Assembly (NCBI GenBank): GCA_012861695.1
Contig: JAAOOA010000028.1
Coordinates: 8,720,470 to 8,784,469, forward strand
Direction: 5' to 3'
DNA from: Trematomus loennbergii
Taxonomy: Eukaryota; Chordata; Actinopteri; Perciformes; Nototheniidae
Length of the DNA: 64,000 nt
Part shown: piece after piece, positions 1 through 10,500 of the stretch
Position numbering within the stretch: position 1 is the first letter of the stretch
Layout of the letters: the number at the start of each line of letters is the position of its first letter
Notes under the pieces: generated by a model
What the model saw: only the letters and a program-made list of their open reading frames with translations
Database searches by the model: none
Told to the model about the DNA's origin: nothing
Program-made: the position numbers and the translations under genes

Positions 1-416
1 CGGCACAGCCTGCGATGGAGTAGTGTAATACCAGTGCTCTGCTGTACACTGATTGAACGAGCATCATAGAGATCTACAGAAGGATTTCTATACACAGCAA
101 TACTCTTACTATTTATAGGAATGTTCTCAAGGAAAACGTAAAGGAATAGGGCACAGTAAAAGCATTAATTAATTTAATTAAGGAATCATATTCAGCATGC
201 AAAACGAGTGTTTGGTAGTCTGACAACACTGATTTGAATGCTCTCATGTGGTCAGTGACATATGTGGTCATGAGTGTTCCCTCCTAGCTGCCTGTTTGCA
301 TGTTTCCTTCATTATGACAGTGAAATAATGCTCCTCGCTTCCGACAGGATGCTCTGGATTGCATGCTTCCTGCTGCAGTGCTTTGCTGTGTTCTTAAAGT
401 TAGCCAGGCAAAGACA
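1..416. other. Intronic sequence of slc22a23 (left edge of window)
   Basis: No exon, RNA gene or recognisable repeat is seen here. It is assigned to the intron upstream of the first visible slc22a23 exon at 7398, because that exon begins in the middle of the transporter, so earlier exons must lie to the left. Confidence 0.5.
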
Positions 417-828
417 GCCGCTTTCACACCAAGTACTTTGCCGTACTTAGTGCCCAGCACTTAGTGCCAGCACTTAGTACCCCCATGGAACTAAGTACAG
501 ATCGCGTTCACACCGGAATAAGTTCCCTGAGGGAAGTTTGCGCAAATGAAGCCGCTGACGTCACTTCTTCTTCTTCTGCTTTGGGTTTACTGGCAGGCCG
601 CAAACCACTTCACGGCGTATACTGCCACCCGAAGTTCCCGGCCGGAAGTCCCCGGAGTTGGGGACTGGCTTCAGTAGAAGCTGCTGGGACTTCCGAGTAA
701 ATCGCCAGAACGCCGACACCTCCTCAACACTCCACCGCTCCCATGTTTTTTTTTGTGTTGCCATAAGTTATTCTCTCTCCGTTGGTGCGCGGGGCTAATG
801 CTAATGCCAGCAAATACTAGGAGCGTTC

Positions 829-1468
829 ACACCGGAGTACTTTTCCCGTTTAGTTCCGTTATTGCCTGGGATTTTGCGTTCACACCAAAAGAGTACTTAG
901 TGCCGGGAACTTTTACCCCCATTTTTAGTGCCTGCTAGAGAGGTGGTACTATCCTGGGGAGAAAAAAGTACCAATTTATATTATATTGCAAACCACGCCC
1001 CGTAAAACTCTGAAAAGTTTTGTGAAGCCACCATTGTATTTGCTGACATTAGCATTATTAGCATTAGCATTAGCATTAGCCCTGCGCACCAACGAAGAAA
1101 GAATAACACAACAAAAAAACATGGGAGCGGTGGAGATGAGGAGGTGTCGGCGTTCTGGCGATTTACTCGGAAGGCTTCAGTAGAAGCTGCTGGGAGTCCA
1201 AGCTGCTGGGAGTCCCAGCAGCTTCTACTGTAGCCAGTCCCCAACTCCGGGGACTTCCGGCCGGGAACTTCGGGTGGCAGTATACGCCGTGAAGTGGTTT
1301 GCGGCCTGCCAATAAACCAAAAGCAGAAGAAGAAGAAGTGACGTCAGCGGCTTCATTTGCGTAATCTTCCCTCAGGGAACTTATTCCGGTGTGAACGCGA
1401 TCTGTACTTAGTTCCATGGGGGTACTAAGTGCTGGGCACTAAGTACGGCAAAGTACTTGGTGTGAAAT
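829..1468 (-). mobile_element. Inner copy B of the inverted-repeat MITE family
   Basis: It begins with GCGTTCACACCGGAGTAC (831) and ends with CTTGGTGTGAAA (1468), the same two unlike ends seen in the desmoglein-intron copies. It contains the family's internal landmarks in reverse orientation to copy A: a run of GCATTA repeats near 1045-1080, and the CCGAAGTTCCCGGCC/CGGCGTATACTG block, here reverse-complemented near 1255-1300. The last few terminal bases at the 1468 side do not match the family consensus, suggesting truncation by the element that follows. Confidence 0.65.
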
Positions 1469-2295
1469 AGAGATGGGTGAGACCTGATTCATCCGGATCA
1501 TTAACCCGGATCCTAGTAATGAGCTGGTTGTGACGAGTCTCCCCTCTCGATTAACCCGAGTCCTTTGAGTCCTACACCTGGTGACGTACAAATTAAAACT
1601 ATAAATTGCGTCACTCGCTACCCTCCTTATAACATGTAAAATCACATTACAACGTACCCCAGTCCATCTGCCTAGCCTTTAGCAAGTAGGATAGCTGCCA
1701 GACTCGTGTGGACTCAGAGCCGTAACCGTAGCAGATCCAGAGATCCAGAGATCCAGGCAGACTCATCATGCACGAGTCAACAGCAGACTCAGATTCGCAA
1801 ATCAAAGAATCAAAGTCATTTTACTTAGGGGGTGCGGACAAAAGTGGGGAGAGATTTCAACAACAGTAACATTAAGTTTTTCAAATGTACACCATTCGCA
1901 GCCCCGCCTCCAGCACCCCTACTTCCCGCGGCTATTGTGCACGAGTCAACAGCAGACTCAGAGATTCGCAAATCCTGACTCACTGTGCAAAACATAGCAG
2001 ACTCGTGCGGACTCAGAGCTGTAACCGTATTGCAGCAGATCCAGAGATCCAGCAGACTCGTCGTCATGCATGAGTCAACAGCAGACTCAGATTCCCCAAA
2101 TCGCAAAATAACCCTTTTTTTTGTGATCAACATTTTTATTAAAGCAAAAGACACTGTGTAGCGGAGGTTAATGTAACATTAGTTTAATATGCTCGTGAAA
2201 TGCAACAACTTTTCGGTTTCACCGGTTAGATTTCTACGCTCTTGGTGATGCTGACTCGTATGACTCAAAGGACTCGTATGATCCGGATCTCTTCC
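1469..2295. mobile_element. Second, unrelated repeat element with CCGGATCAT ends, inserted in or beside the MITE cluster
   Basis: The left end contains ATCCGGATCATTAACCCGG and GAGTCCTTTGAGTC. The right end (about 2250-2292), read in reverse, contains GATCCGGATCATACGAGTCC and again TTTGAGTC, so the two ends are imperfect inverted repeats. The left edge TAGAGATGGG resembles hAT-superfamily termini, but no matching 8-bp target duplication could be confirmed. The interior holds an imperfect repeat. No coding capacity is evident. The class is uncertain. Confidence 0.45.
1693..2110 (+). repeat. Imperfect direct repeat of about 110 bp, spaced about 300 bp
   Basis: Both 1693-1803 and 1996-2104 carry the series AGACTCGTG-GGACTCAGAGC-GTAACCGTA-AGATCCAGAGATCCAG followed by CGAGTCAACAGCAGACTCAGATT or its close variant. 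A third partial copy of the CACGAGTCAACAGCAGACTC block lies at about 1938-1975. A short AGAGATCC minisatellite is embedded in the first copy (1735-1756). The whole lies inside the element at 1469-2295. Confidence 0.7.
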
Positions 2296-2432
2296 AGGAT
2301 AGTACCACCTCTCTAGCAGGCACTAAAAATGGGGGTAAAAGTTCTCGGAACTAAGTACTCTTTTTGGTGTGAACGCAAAATTCCAGGCACTAACGGAACT
2401 AAACGGGAAAAGTACTCCGGTGTGAACGTGCC

Positions 2433-5400
2433 TAGTTTTCACACTTCCTGAGTTGCTTGTAATAGGTTCTATTTTCCTCTGGGGTGCCCTGCTGTCACCA
2501 CACACATTAATCTCTCTATGCGTAGGTGAGGCACAAGGGACAGCAGAAGATCTACGTTTATTTATCTGTGGAAATGGCTTATTGTGGAAATGTCATGTTC
2601 CAGTTTGTTGGTACATTCTGACAGACAGAAGGCCTGTATGCTTGCCTTCCTTTCCTAGACTGTCATGATCTCAGGGTTTAAACTGTTTGTGCCTATGGCA
2701 TTGATGGATATCGCTCAATCTGGCCTGACTTGAGAACTGCGTGCCAGATCTGCTTTTCATTTCCCATCTTATAGCTATCCCTCCCTGAGGACAGCAGTCA
2801 GCTTCGCCCCACACCACTGCATAAGTATTGTGCTGCCATAAGATGGACCTTACTAAGGAGACTTTTTATTTAATTTAATTGTAAAAAAATACTTGAAAAG
2901 GATGATGAAGTATAATGAGAGAGAGGCTAGGACTTAGATGTAGACTGTGTACAGGCAGCCAATAATTTTAACCAAAGAAAGGTATTTTCCACGATACACA
3001 GGATGACCCCTCCTCATCCTTCCACGCTCTAGCTGTCTCCTGATAAATGGGTCAAGGTGCAAACTCTCTTTCCCTCTATGCAGGGTTAAAGTTTCCTTTT
3101 GTGCAGAGCTTGCATTTTTGGTTTCCCAGCAGACTTCCTCTGCTAACACATTAGGTTACATGGAAATAATTCTACATCTGTTTTTTTAACGTTTCTTTGT
3201 TTAAGGAGACTGCTTCCCTATTAAAAGGCACATCGAGTGGCCTAATTGTCATGGTCTACTTTTTAACCTTTGTTGTTTGTGAGAGACATTGCAGACATCT
3301 TTAAGCTATCTCATGTCGCAAATTCCTGAGTGTAGTCCAGTGATTGTCAAAATCAGCAGGGGCCCCCTTTGCCCTTTCTTTTGATGCCGTTTCAGCTGTG
3401 TTTGTGTCAGAGTGCTACCAGTTACTGTGTTCTGCATCTCTCAAAGAGCCAGTAGCTCTGTTTTGTGCAGATTTTTCACTGTGTAGGAGGAAGGAGGAGG
3501 CTGTGGCATAGTGGTGGGGTGGTTAGGACATAAAAACACACTAAAGCACAAACTATATCAAAGAAAAAGGCCCTTCCGGTGGGTTGTTACTTGTGGTTTG
3601 ATAACGAGAATTTCAATACAAACAGATCAAAGAGAAATGCCTGTGGCATTCTTTTTGCTCCCAGATAAGGGACTAATCAATGAGTATGACAGCATTTTGT
3701 CAATAGCCGCTCTTTAGTTCTTGAAGAAAGGGGCGGGGGGGCCTCAGGATATTTGTGTGCTAACACAATCACCCAATATATAAACAAAGTGATAAAGAAA
3801 AATACTGTGGAATCTCCCCTTTGAGCATTGTTTGGTTTGAAGAGTAACGTCACATAACTACAGTTTGTTTTCACCAGTTTATACCCAGAAGCTTAATGAT
3901 ATACCATCAGTAGGATTGCCTTTCTGCCACAGCTTTTGGATGATTCAATTCTATAAAGATGTGTGGGATACCTTAAGAGAAATGTGTCCTCTTCTCAGAG
4001 ACTGTGCCTGTAAACTGTGGGTTGAACAGTGTGCACTCGCCCCCACACTGTTTGGTTTCCTTTCCTGCGTGGTCACTATGTTCTACTGAGGATGCAATTT
4101 GCCTTCTCCAAGAAAATCTCTTCGATCTGCAGTAACCCCAGACCAAGGTTCATTGGTTCCTAATCAGGGAAGTGCTGTTTGCTGACAATGCTGCACTGGC
4201 CTGTCAGTCACAGGAAGCACTCCAAAAACTAATCAGCAGCTTTGCACATGCCTGAATCCAGTTTGGTCTTGCCAAGCATTTCCATCTGTGACCACAGCTT
4301 TGAGTGCGTGGAGCTTTAACAATGTATTGATAAAGCTCCACACCTTCCCAATGAGGTCCCATGCAGAACACCCACCTGAACATGGAGACTTGAACAGTTA
4401 GCATCAGTAAACAGACGACAAATTAAAGGCCTCAACAAATGCAAGTGGGCACAAACGGTCCTTGGTTTTATGAGCCTGAAAATGCTTAAATGATGCGAAT
4501 CATTGGCCTTTACAGTCACCACATCTCAACTTAATTACACACACACGGGAGACTTGGGAGCTCACAATTTGTAATGTATGTGGAAAAGTAGCGAATCCCA
4601 TTTTTCAATTGTATTGACAAGACCTTGATTAGTCGATTGTTTCTCCAACTAAAGGAAACATTGGTTAATTAGCTCAACATTAGAGTTATTTAGGAATCTC
4701 AACAAATCAGATATATGGGAGGAGATCAGTGGTCTGGAACCATCTGGTACGTTTGACCCTGAGGCATGAGAATCCAAAGCGACTAAAATACAGATGCACG
4801 CCACTCCTCACCTGTGACACTGCTTGCAGCACTTGTGAAAAGGTTCTAATTATGCCATAAAAATCGAACGCAATCAAACCTTTGTTATCTTTCAGTGCAG
4901 ATATACGGTACGCCTCAATGTCTTCTCATCATTAAGTTACGCTTAACAGATCGAGTGGCCAAGATAGGCCGTGGAATCTTGGACGTCATGTGACCAGTGA
5001 AAGGTCATGATAGCCTGTGGGTATAGGGCGCGGCTGCACTGAGTGCATTTAGTGGTCAACTAATCTCTTTCAGTTGTAAAACAATGGGCCTCCTTTAGCT
5101 GTGTACTTGACATGAGGCTAGGTAGCTACTACTACTAGAGATTGGTATTTATATATTCTGGTTTTGCCAACCTCAGCAAACCGGCCAAAGCTTCTTTGGG
5201 GATTATCATCATCAATTGGCTATTTGGCTTGATCAATGATGATGTCATTTCCACTTTGTATAGTGTGTCGAAAATTCATTTCAATGGGGCTATTTTTAAT
5301 AGTTTGTATGTCCTACTTGTTTTATCACCCCAGAGTCCCTTGGATAGCATCTGTGGTAAGTTTATTTGATGTTTCATCAGATTAGTTAGTGGTAGATTTA

Positions 5401-7397
5401 TGTCAGTAGAACACAGGCTTCAGCAGGGCATTGTGGGAATGCTGATCTTGTGGGTTGTAGAGGATTAGGGTCAGATTGAGGAAGGAGCTCAGGCCTCTTT
5501 TCCTTTCATCAAACTATGGTTTCTCATTCTTCAGCTCCATCTACAGGACATGTTCCTTTTTTATATGTATTAACATTTATTCTAAAATCTCTTTACTTGT
5601 CATTTAGTTTGTCCTGTCATTTCTTTATATGTGCATGTGAGCATTTTTCCATAGCCAACCACAGGATGTACTTTCCCAGTCACAATGCAGTGGCCTGTTC
5701 AGTGCACATGACGCCTTATACATAACCGAAGAATTCAAATCCCATGCAGTCTGTGAGCAGTGAACCGTCACTTTTCTCCCAGCAGTACACAGAGAAGGGG
5801 TCTCGAGGTTACTTGGTTCAAACTCAGCAGGTCTTGCACCGATCGCCCCGCTCTCAGCTCATTGGCTTTGTCATTCCAGCTGCGATAGCGTCTGTGAACA
5901 GAGAGCATTATTCATGTCCTCAGAAGGGGGCAAGTCCTAATTGAAATTCCGGTCTTTCCACTGGAATGAAGCAAGCCCGCAGACACCCACTGTATTATGC
6001 TGGCCCTGTCACCTTGAAAGGCCCATCTAGAGGCTGTTACATTCTTGGGCAGCAGCAATGGCCCATTAGGGAAAAATATAGTGAAGTATAAGAAAAAAGG
6101 ATGAATGAAGCAGGACAAACGATTTTGGCTTTGCGAGAATAGCAGCATTACTGTGCTGGTCACTATTCTATGGTGATGTGAAGCCATCTTCTACACTGCA
6201 GTAACTGAAGGGCTGGACTGTCTGTGGTTGCTGGCTGCCAGTGTGGTGTGCATGCTAATGGTTGGGTGCATGAATCAGTGCCATTCTGATAGAGGAGAAT
6301 TGAGCACAAGGAACCTCTTTCTAGTTGGTTCACTCTCACAGCAGCCTACTGTCCTGGTCTGTCTGCTGCCTCTGAACAACAACTGTATGTGCTGATTAAT
6401 TGCCTTTATCTAATGTCTCAACATTTGTCACGCGCTGTAGCTGTAAAAGTGAGAATAATTGTTTAAGCATATGGATGATTTTTTTCAAAGAACAGTCCAC
6501 TTTCAAAAGAGATCTAATTTATACTGATAGAAGCATTACTTGCCAGGCCATTCTTGCATGTTTTTCTGGATGTAACTGGCTTCCAAGTGTATACTAGTTT
6601 AAGGTGTTTCTTTGTGTTAAAAGTCTCAGTATTCAAATGTTAAATGTTGTCTGTCTTGTATCATACCAACAAATTGATTTACTAACTTTGACCTGTTTCT
6701 GTGAGCATTAGCATCAGCGAAGATCCCATATTTTACTTAGGATAAATACTGGATGGGGTAGATATTAAATCTCTAGCCAAGTTTACATTTCAAGTCTCTC
6801 CGAGTTCTTAGCAGCAAGTTACTATTTTCAAAGTCACTCAAGCATCACAAGCTGTAGCATAACTTACACATATTACAGGGGTCAAACTATACAATAATGG
6901 TAACTGCAAATACTTTGTTAATGTACGTATCACCTTGTTGTATTACCTGGGTGAATACACACATAATTTCTCACTCATATGAATGTCCCTGATGGAGGTC
7001 GGCGCTCTCTAAGTGTCCGTCTAGTTTTGTATATATTTTAGTAGATGTTGTAGTATTCTTGCAGTTGAGAATATTTGGGAAATATACATTTGTACTAACC
7101 TAGCTGACACTTTTTGTCATACCCTTACATCATTGGCATACCATTGTGAAATTTGTGTCAAATGTCATTTCAAATCTTTACCTCATGGAGTTAGATATGC
7201 CAACCATATTCCATACAGCAAGCTAACATTAGTCAGATAGCAAGGAAACATTTATAAATGGTGATGTGTGCTTGTATTATTAAAATATATATGTTGCTTT
7301 GTTGCTGAACATGCCACTTTTTGTGTCTTTGTGTGTTGCAGAACACCTATAACACTTGCCCTCTTCCTTTTTCTCTCCTCTTTGTTCTCTCCCCCAG
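2433..7397. other. Intron of slc22a23, mostly featureless
   Basis: About 5 kb leading to the acceptor at 7391-7397 (CCCCCAG). Apart from the retrotransposon relic at about 4172-4275, I see no exon with plausible splice sites and no RNA gene. Open frames here are short and show no family resemblance. Confidence 0.5.
4172..4275 (+). mobile_element. Relic of a non-LTR retrotransposon reverse transcriptase
   Basis: The plus strand reads VLFADNAALACQSQEALQ, then a stop, then IQFGL. This resembles the reverse-transcriptase catalytic block of LINEs, in which F-A-D-D-A is followed by a helix containing E-x-L-Q and then F-G-L. The second catalytic Asp is replaced by Asn, and a stop plus a probable frameshift follow, so this is a decayed fragment. 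Flanking bases give no further clear domain. The match rests on pattern memory only. Confidence 0.45.
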
Positions 7398-7566
7398 GGA
7401 TCGAGCTCTGCCTACCAGGATGGCGTTTCTCCATGACCATGGTGGCTAGCTTTGTGGTGCTGGGCGGTCAGCTGCTGATGCCTGGAGTGGCGTACCTCTG
7501 TCGCGACTGGCAGGTCCTCCAAGCTGTCATCATCTGTCCCCTGCTGCTGATGCTGTCCTACATCTG
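7398..7566 (+). CDS. slc22a23: slc22a23 exon: middle membrane segments
   Basis: Acceptor CCCCCAG at 7391-7397 and donor GTAAGG at 7567. The exon starts with two bases of a split codon and ends with TG, completed to Trp by the next exon. The translation contains the hydrophobic stretches MVASFVVLGGQLLMPGVAYL and VLQAVIICPLLLMLSYIW, separated by the charged CRDWQ, typical of two adjacent MFS helices. Confidence 0.9.
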
Positions 7567-10500
7567 GTAAGGAAAATACCTGGGCATCTGCTGCACTTTG
7601 GCACCAACCCATCTTTTTGTTTTCTGTTGAATTTTAAAAGGTGTTTATCAGTTTAAAAAGAAGCTGAAATATGTGACGCCATCTGCAATCATACTCTACA
7701 TGTATTGGATTCTAAGCAACCAATGTCTCAATAAGACCTTGTTAAGCCATAGATGCTCTAGGAGATTTACATAGTTCAAACAAAGAAAGTCTTCTTTGCA
7801 AGGACATTTGCTTATCAGTAAATTCCCAGCTGAATTAAATGTAATGTATTTTGTTTACTCATTTGCAGTGATCTCGACAGTAACATTTATTTTTGCTTAA
7901 GCTCAGGCAGTATAAAGTCTTGCATTAACCACCATGTATTCAATGCAAAGTGCTCCACAGCAAGGCTGATGTGTACAAAGCCAGCAAAAAATAGAGATTT
8001 CTATCTCAAGTTATCAAAGACATTGGCTTTCCTCAATGGTGAGCCTTGAGAATTAACTGTTTCCATTCAGGAAAAGTCAAAAGCACTCCAAAAGTGATAC
8101 GATGCACTTCAATAATTGTAGGACAGAGGGAACAGCACAGATAGATGGTGGTTTATACAGACACAGAGCATGAGTCAGTAACCTTTGGCAGGGTAGTCAC
8201 TGTTATCGTGAGTGAAAACAAACAACAATAACCGAGCAGTCAGGTGACTAAGCTGTGGAAAGGGATTTGTCATTGTCTGCTTTGATGTGATCATGGCAAT
8301 GGTGGATTGAAAAACTACCAGAAGTGGGTTGTGAAACTGATATTTATCTCACATATATTACTGGATTTCAGTTGGTGAATTTGTTCTGCGGGGTGAAGGG
8401 CAGGCTTTTATTGGCAAACCAGCTCACACTGTAGCCTTTTTCTACTGATGTAATAGAGCTGTCCACAAAGCACAAACTACTGAGATAAATAAATGAATCA
8501 CCAAGCTTGACTCTTCTGGGACATTATGGACCCATGTTGGCTTTACTGATTAGGCCAGACAGTGTTTATGGGTACAAATGGGATTCATCAAGTGGCTGAG
8601 TCTGCAAATATAGAAATAACAGCTGATTGGGCTGAATAGTTCAACTCTGCAGGTGATTTTAGTTTGCTGATTTGGGGGAAAAAAGTTAAAACAACACCAG
8701 TGAAATGTCATTAATCCTGCACATAGACATCTGTTCCAGAGAAATGCAACTAGCTGAAGCTAATGAGGCATTGTTTCTGCTGACTGTCTTCACATCGACA
8801 TGCTTCTGTGAGGAGAAACCTGATCGCTCACAGGATTGACATAACGCAATACAAATCCAAGATAATAGAGCATAGCAAATGAAAACAGGGACAGGGATAA
8901 CAATGGCTGACAGTCGTTTGTTTGTTGTTCCCCCTGTGAAGACATCTGGGTTGACATTTGAGGCCCCGCCACCTGTAAATGGTATGCGAGTGTTTGTTTA
9001 TGAAGCTGGATTTCCTGTTTATGATACAGTTTCTAATCTTTCTGTAGGTTGCTATTAAATAGTTGTTCTGCATTTAAATCGAAATGTGTTGAAATGGCAC
9101 ACTGGTTAACTAAAATCCAGATTTTATACTAGATAATAGAGCATTCAATCTGCCTTTTTAAAAGCAAGATTGATTTCTTTCGGAGTCATTTTGGATGTGT
9201 TATTAACGAGGACATCCCCATCTTTCTGGCAGGATCTTCCCTGAGTCACTGCGTTGGCTGCTGGCCACTCAGCAGTACTGTCGCTCCAAGTGGATCATGG
9301 GACACATAGCAAAGAAAAACCAAGTGAACATGGAGCTGGACCCGGATAATATCCTCACAGGTAATAAAATACTGATTTATGAAATCTGAAATCAAAGGCT
9401 GCTTTTTACATTTTGATATTATGATTACTGCATGTATGTCGATGGATTCTTCATGTAAAAGTAGTCATTGTGTCAGTGCCATCTTCCAAGCTTACAGTTG
9501 TTTCTCCTTTTTAAAGAGCTGGGTGAGTGGTAGTATCTCCAGCTGTGCTTTCCTCAATAAAACAGATTGACAAGGTTATATCTGCTTCATGCCACGTTAC
9601 CATAGTTACGCGCCAGTCCAGAGAGCAGTGGGTGTTGAACATTACATTATGACACTCTACAATGATCATTAATTTCGTTAAAGCCTCAGTTAGAGCTGAC
9701 AGGATGGTGTGCAGACGGCAGATGGACGCGAGTCATGCACTCTGACTCTGGGTTAACTGTCTCTGTACTCAGAAGACCTGCCATCAGGAAAGAGTGAACA
9801 GTGTTGTTGTTTAACGTCATAGCAGATTGCCTTCGTTAGCGCTGTCAATGTTGTCTACTTCTATTCACTGTATTTATCAATCCATACAAAAATAAAACAG
9901 TGCCACAGCTGGAAAAGGTTCAAAGAGGAACTACTCGGTGTAAAATTGACTGCACTTTTTTAAGAACTGTGTGCTGAGGCAGCATTAAGTAAAGTACATT
10001 GCCACAGACAATAATTTATCGTCTGTTTTTTCTTTTATAGTAACTGGCTGTCCTCAACCCTTCCTGTAATATTTCCTACTTTTAACTGCTCAGCATTAAA
10101 TAGAACACCGGGCACTGGATGTACGGATGCATGTGTAACTGCTGATTAGGTCATCTTTGGATAGTGAGCGGAAACATGTGAATTGGTGGGGAGAGTCTTA
10201 GTCCCTGTTTGAAGCCTGGCCAGGGATCACAGGAAATCCTGAGTAATGCAGCCGAGATAACCTTGAGGCGGTGTGTGGAATTTTGTCACATGCCTGAGTC
10301 AACGTGAACATGCTGTAGCACAAAGCAGAGGTGTGTTTCTGTGGCAACCCGCAATCTGATACCAAAACATCCACCGTATGCATGTCACACATCACCAGCA
10401 GATTTATCATGAACTGTTCCTGCTCTACAGTGAGAACAGTTATTTGTGTTTTTCACAAAGCAGCGGGAGCTCAAATGTGCTGATCAAAAATTAATTTGTA

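Larger units (their letters stand above)
417..2432. mobile_element. Nested cluster of inverted-repeat DNA transposon relics (copy A interrupted by copy B and another element)
   Basis: The left end reads GCCGCTTTCACACCAAGTAC and the right end (2412-2432) reads as the reverse of a GGC(A/G)C(A/G)TTCACACC end, followed by TA. Positions 417-822 match the left part, and 2296-2432 the right part, of the 764-bp element at 35931-36694. Between them sit a second inverted copy (829-1468) and an unrelated element (1469-2295). Bases 417-775 are therefore nearly the reverse complement of 1123-1468, giving a strong fold-back. No transposase frame is present, so this is a non-autonomous (MITE-like) family. 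TIR-like ends and TA flanks are seen in the sequence; the nesting order is inferred. Confidence 0.75.

Noticed and set aside
464..1417. Several 60-90 codon open frames within the first transposon cluster
   Set aside because: They are mirror images of each other created by the inverted repeat and carry no transposase motif.
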